From contig OX328125.1 of assembly GCA_946811695.1 (NCBI GenBank), forward strand, positions 102,321,176 through 102,385,175: a DNA stretch of 64,000 nt, in the 5' to 3' direction. The translations under genes were made by a program, and so were the position numbers. The notes below the pieces were generated by a model. That model did not search any database. It was not told the origin of the DNA and was given only the letters and a program-made list of their open reading frames with translations. This document shows, piece by piece, positions 61,683-64,000 of this stretch. The DNA is from Gonocerus acuteangulatus. Taxonomy: Eukaryota; Arthropoda; Insecta; Hemiptera; Coreidae. Each line of letters begins with the position of its first letter. Position 1 is the first letter of the stretch.

Positions 61683-62370
61683 CTTGGCAATTTAAAAATG
61701 CCTGTTGTTGCAAACAATTTTCCAAAATAATGTTCATCTGTAGAAATTTTTACCTTCTTTTTCCCCTCTTAAAATTTAGACATGTTGTTCTATGTTTTTT
61801 CAACTTTTGTTCATTCCATTTATAGTAACAGAGTTCTTATTAATTATTTATGCTTTTGTTTTCAATATTTTATAGAGTTTTTGGTATTTTTTACAACATA
61901 TTTTCAATTTTTTTTTTACATATTTCATTGTAAATAGTTAAATATATATGTACATATTTTGAACTTTATTTTACATGAACATCCGTTCCCTAGTTATAAT
62001 ATTCTTTGCAGTGGTTCGAGGTCTTGGAGAATTATCTTCAGATAAAGATTTACTTGGTACAGCAAATTCTTTATCCTTATCAGTACCCGGAAATGACTGG
62101 AATCTGTCAAGCTATGTCAAACTATACTCAAATTCCTATATCACTAGTCTAAAACAAAACTCTCAAGAGATCTATCTATACCTATAGCATTCCTTGTAGA
62201 TCTTGATGTCCCCCCTGTTTTTCTGCATCGCCATCGAATCCTTAGAAAAACGGGGAAACAACGTTTCCAAAATTTGATGAAAAATAGCCTAAAATCTGTT
62301 GAGCATATCCCGAGATATATGACTTCAAAACCAATAACTAAACAGAAAATCGTCTTAATTTTATAATGTT
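61683..62370. other. Unannotated AT-rich sequence
   Basis: A 70-codon frame at 61,975-62,187 starts with a hydrophobic stretch (SLVIIFFAVV), but nothing supports it as a gene. Confidence 0.4.
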
Positions 62371-62432
62371 TTTTTTTTTTTTTTTTTTCCAGAGAGGAAT
62401 TTTCCCAACAGGGCATGAGAAAATTCGTGCCG
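62371..62432 (-). mobile_element. SINE1 internal fragment
   Basis: Poly(T) followed by 'gaggaattttccca..cagggcatgagaaaattcgtgccg', matching SINE1 at about 1,630-1,668. It is cut by the element that starts at 62,438. Confidence 0.65.
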
Positions 62433-62437
62433 CCGCA

Positions 62438-63439
62438 CAGTGGAGCAGAATCCAAAAAAGCTGGCCAAAACTCCGAATCTTTATGAATCGATCTGAAATT
62501 TCTTACTAGGGCGTTTTTGGGCTCGCTAATTAAGAATCCGGGGTCAAAATTACAAAATTCAGAATGGCGGATTAAATATGTCCATATCAAAATTAAAAAG
62601 GCTTTCAATGTGAAGAATAATTATTATTTTTTGATAAAATTTGTTGAATAGGGCGATTTAGAGTCATTTATTAAGAATTTAATGAAATACAAAATAGCGG
62701 ATGTAATATAACAAAAATAAGAAAACTTATATATGATGAAAATAAGAAAACCCCTAAAAAAAACAAAAAAAAACGGTCATTAAAAACTATTAATTGACAA
62801 TTGAATAATTATTTTAAAACAATATAATACAAATAAAACAAATATAATTTTAATAAAAATGTTTTATTTTTTTTTAAGGAGCAGATATAACTATCATTTC
62901 ATTTTTTATTAAAAGGTGCATAAAAACTCGTACGGCAGCTAAAGGCAGCTAAATTTTATTTTATTTTATAGATAATAGTTTCACCTTTCATGTCCAATAA
63001 GTTCGATGTTTGAACACTGATGACCAATTATACTTTTTCCTTCAAAACTAAGTTTCCTTTAAGTTTTCAAACGTAAAATTCACATAAGTTTAATAAATTA
63101 TTACTGGATTCTATGAAAATACACATTATTCTAATAAACACTATTATTTTCCACCTACTTTCACAAATTTATTTTGTTAAAGATAAATCGGTGAACTCTA
63201 AGAAATTTGATAACTCTTCAAAAACGAGGTTGTTTTCTCTCCTGCGTGGACGCCAGATGATGCTCGAGGGAAGGTCGCTTTTATATTAATTTTCCAAAGC
63301 TGGTATAAGGGCTCTGATCCTAATACTTGCGGATTTTGACCCTTGGGATATTACTCTAGCCAACCCAGCAATTCAAATTCTCCAACTAGAGAACTCATTT
63401 TTCGACTTTTGGCCATCTTTTGGGGATTCTGCTCTACTG
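62438..63439. mobile_element. TIR element, about 1.0 kb, hAT-like
   Basis: CAGTGGAGCAGAATCC at 62,438 and the complement of CAGTAGAGCAGAATCC ending 63,439. Similarity continues inward ('aaaaag.tggccaaaa'). CGCCG(CA) is present just outside each end, though the exact duplication boundaries are unclear. The interior is AT-rich with no coding capacity. The 154-codon minus frame at 62,144-62,608 crosses the boundary and is not a gene. Confidence 0.65.
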
Positions 63440-63714
63440 TGCGCCGCATAGTGGGCAAAAATCCACTTTCAGGGCGACACAATTTTTTTTTTTTTGTGTT
63501 TTCCAGTATATTTTAAGGTCACTGAGATAGGGAAAAATATTTAAAAAAAAATCGTTGACCCATAGTTTTTAGTGTATCCAACAAACAAATGTTGTAGACA
63601 CACAAATATTTGGACATAATAGATAAAAATTGGGATAACATTTTTTAAATCTTTGGAACATTTAAGTAGTACCTTTCTGCATCTATTATTTTCATAAACC
63701 TAATACATATATTC
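63440..63714. other. Unannotated sequence
   Basis: No gene or repeat recognised. Confidence 0.5.
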
Positions 63715-63715
63715 A

Positions 63716-64000
63716 GGGCGAGGCTAGCTCAGTGGTAGAGCACCCGACTAATGAACTGGAGGAACCAGGTTCAATACCCGAGCGTGCACTAAAGATTTTT
63801 TCTCCTAGTGTCATCGTTCGAGGGTTGGATTTGGGGTCCCAGATCGTCCCTAGGCTCACCCAGCCTTTAATCAATTAATTAATGGGTACCTGCAAAGGGC
63901 AAAGTCAGGCGGCCCGAGCTTAGTACTGACCATACTATCTCCCTAGTGTGCCGTATGGTCGAGAATCAGGTACCTCTACAGTATCTGCCCCTCTGGGCCC
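63716..64000 (+). mobile_element. SINE2, second copy, cut by window end
   Basis: GGGCGAGGCTAGCTCAGTGG head with A box and a better B box (GGTTCAATACC) than the copy at 15,874. It keeps the same body through 'cagtatctgcccctctgggc'. It lacks the 'ggtgctaatgac' block, having a shorter deletion form there. The tail lies outside the window. Confidence 0.88.

Noticed and set aside
62144..62608. 154-codon minus-strand frame
   Set aside because: It crosses a SINE fragment, a poly(T) run and a TIR element boundary.

Overview
This is a gene-poor, AT-rich window of an animal nuclear genome packed with nested transposable elements. The mix points to an arthropod, most likely an insect: a Mag-like Ty3/gypsy element, tRNA-derived SINEs, LINE remnants, Helitron-like repeats with (TA)n cores, and hAT, PIF/Harbinger, piggyBac-like and mariner-like non-autonomous elements. 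I could not fix the species. No intact host gene is visible. All recognisable coding sequence is broken and transposon-derived.

Layout. 1-3.5 kb: AT-rich DNA with a complete SINE (1520-1740, exact 14-bp target duplication). 3.5-8.3 kb: a Ty3/gypsy retrotransposon on the minus strand with 106/107-bp LTRs and a 5-bp target duplication; its protease aspartate and reverse-transcriptase core are lost, and a foldback sequence occupies its 5' region. 8.7-18.5 kb: two Helitron-like families (here A and B), two LINE fragments, a second SINE family and a piggyBac-like MITE. 18.6-30.5 kb: a candidate 11.9-kb foldback element. Its arms are inverted arrays of a 160-bp repeat and it is bordered by identical 9-bp direct repeats; inside are many nested elements and an exon-like helix-turn-helix (psq) fragment.

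21,523-39,543 is repeated in tandem as 39,544-57,631. In the parts I compared the copies differ only in microsatellite and homopolymer length, so this is either a very recent duplication or an assembly artefact. The unit carries the right arm of the foldback element, a Harbinger derivative with a Myb-like fragment, a hAT-like element with a family B insertion, minisatellites and long hairpins. 57.6-64 kb holds another hAT-like element with a family B insertion, a 0.8-kb palindrome, a third TIR element and a second copy of the tRNA-related SINE cut by the window end.

Most notable: (1) the 11.9-kb foldback candidate; (2) its 160-bp unit, which looks like a tandemly joined TA-flanked MITE whose palindromic junction contains TAATATTAC; (3) two Helitron-like families whose 5' subterminal and 3' terminal sequences match within each family but differ between families; (4) very short hairpin-plus-poly(A) insertions with target duplications that share a compensated stem with the SINE tails.
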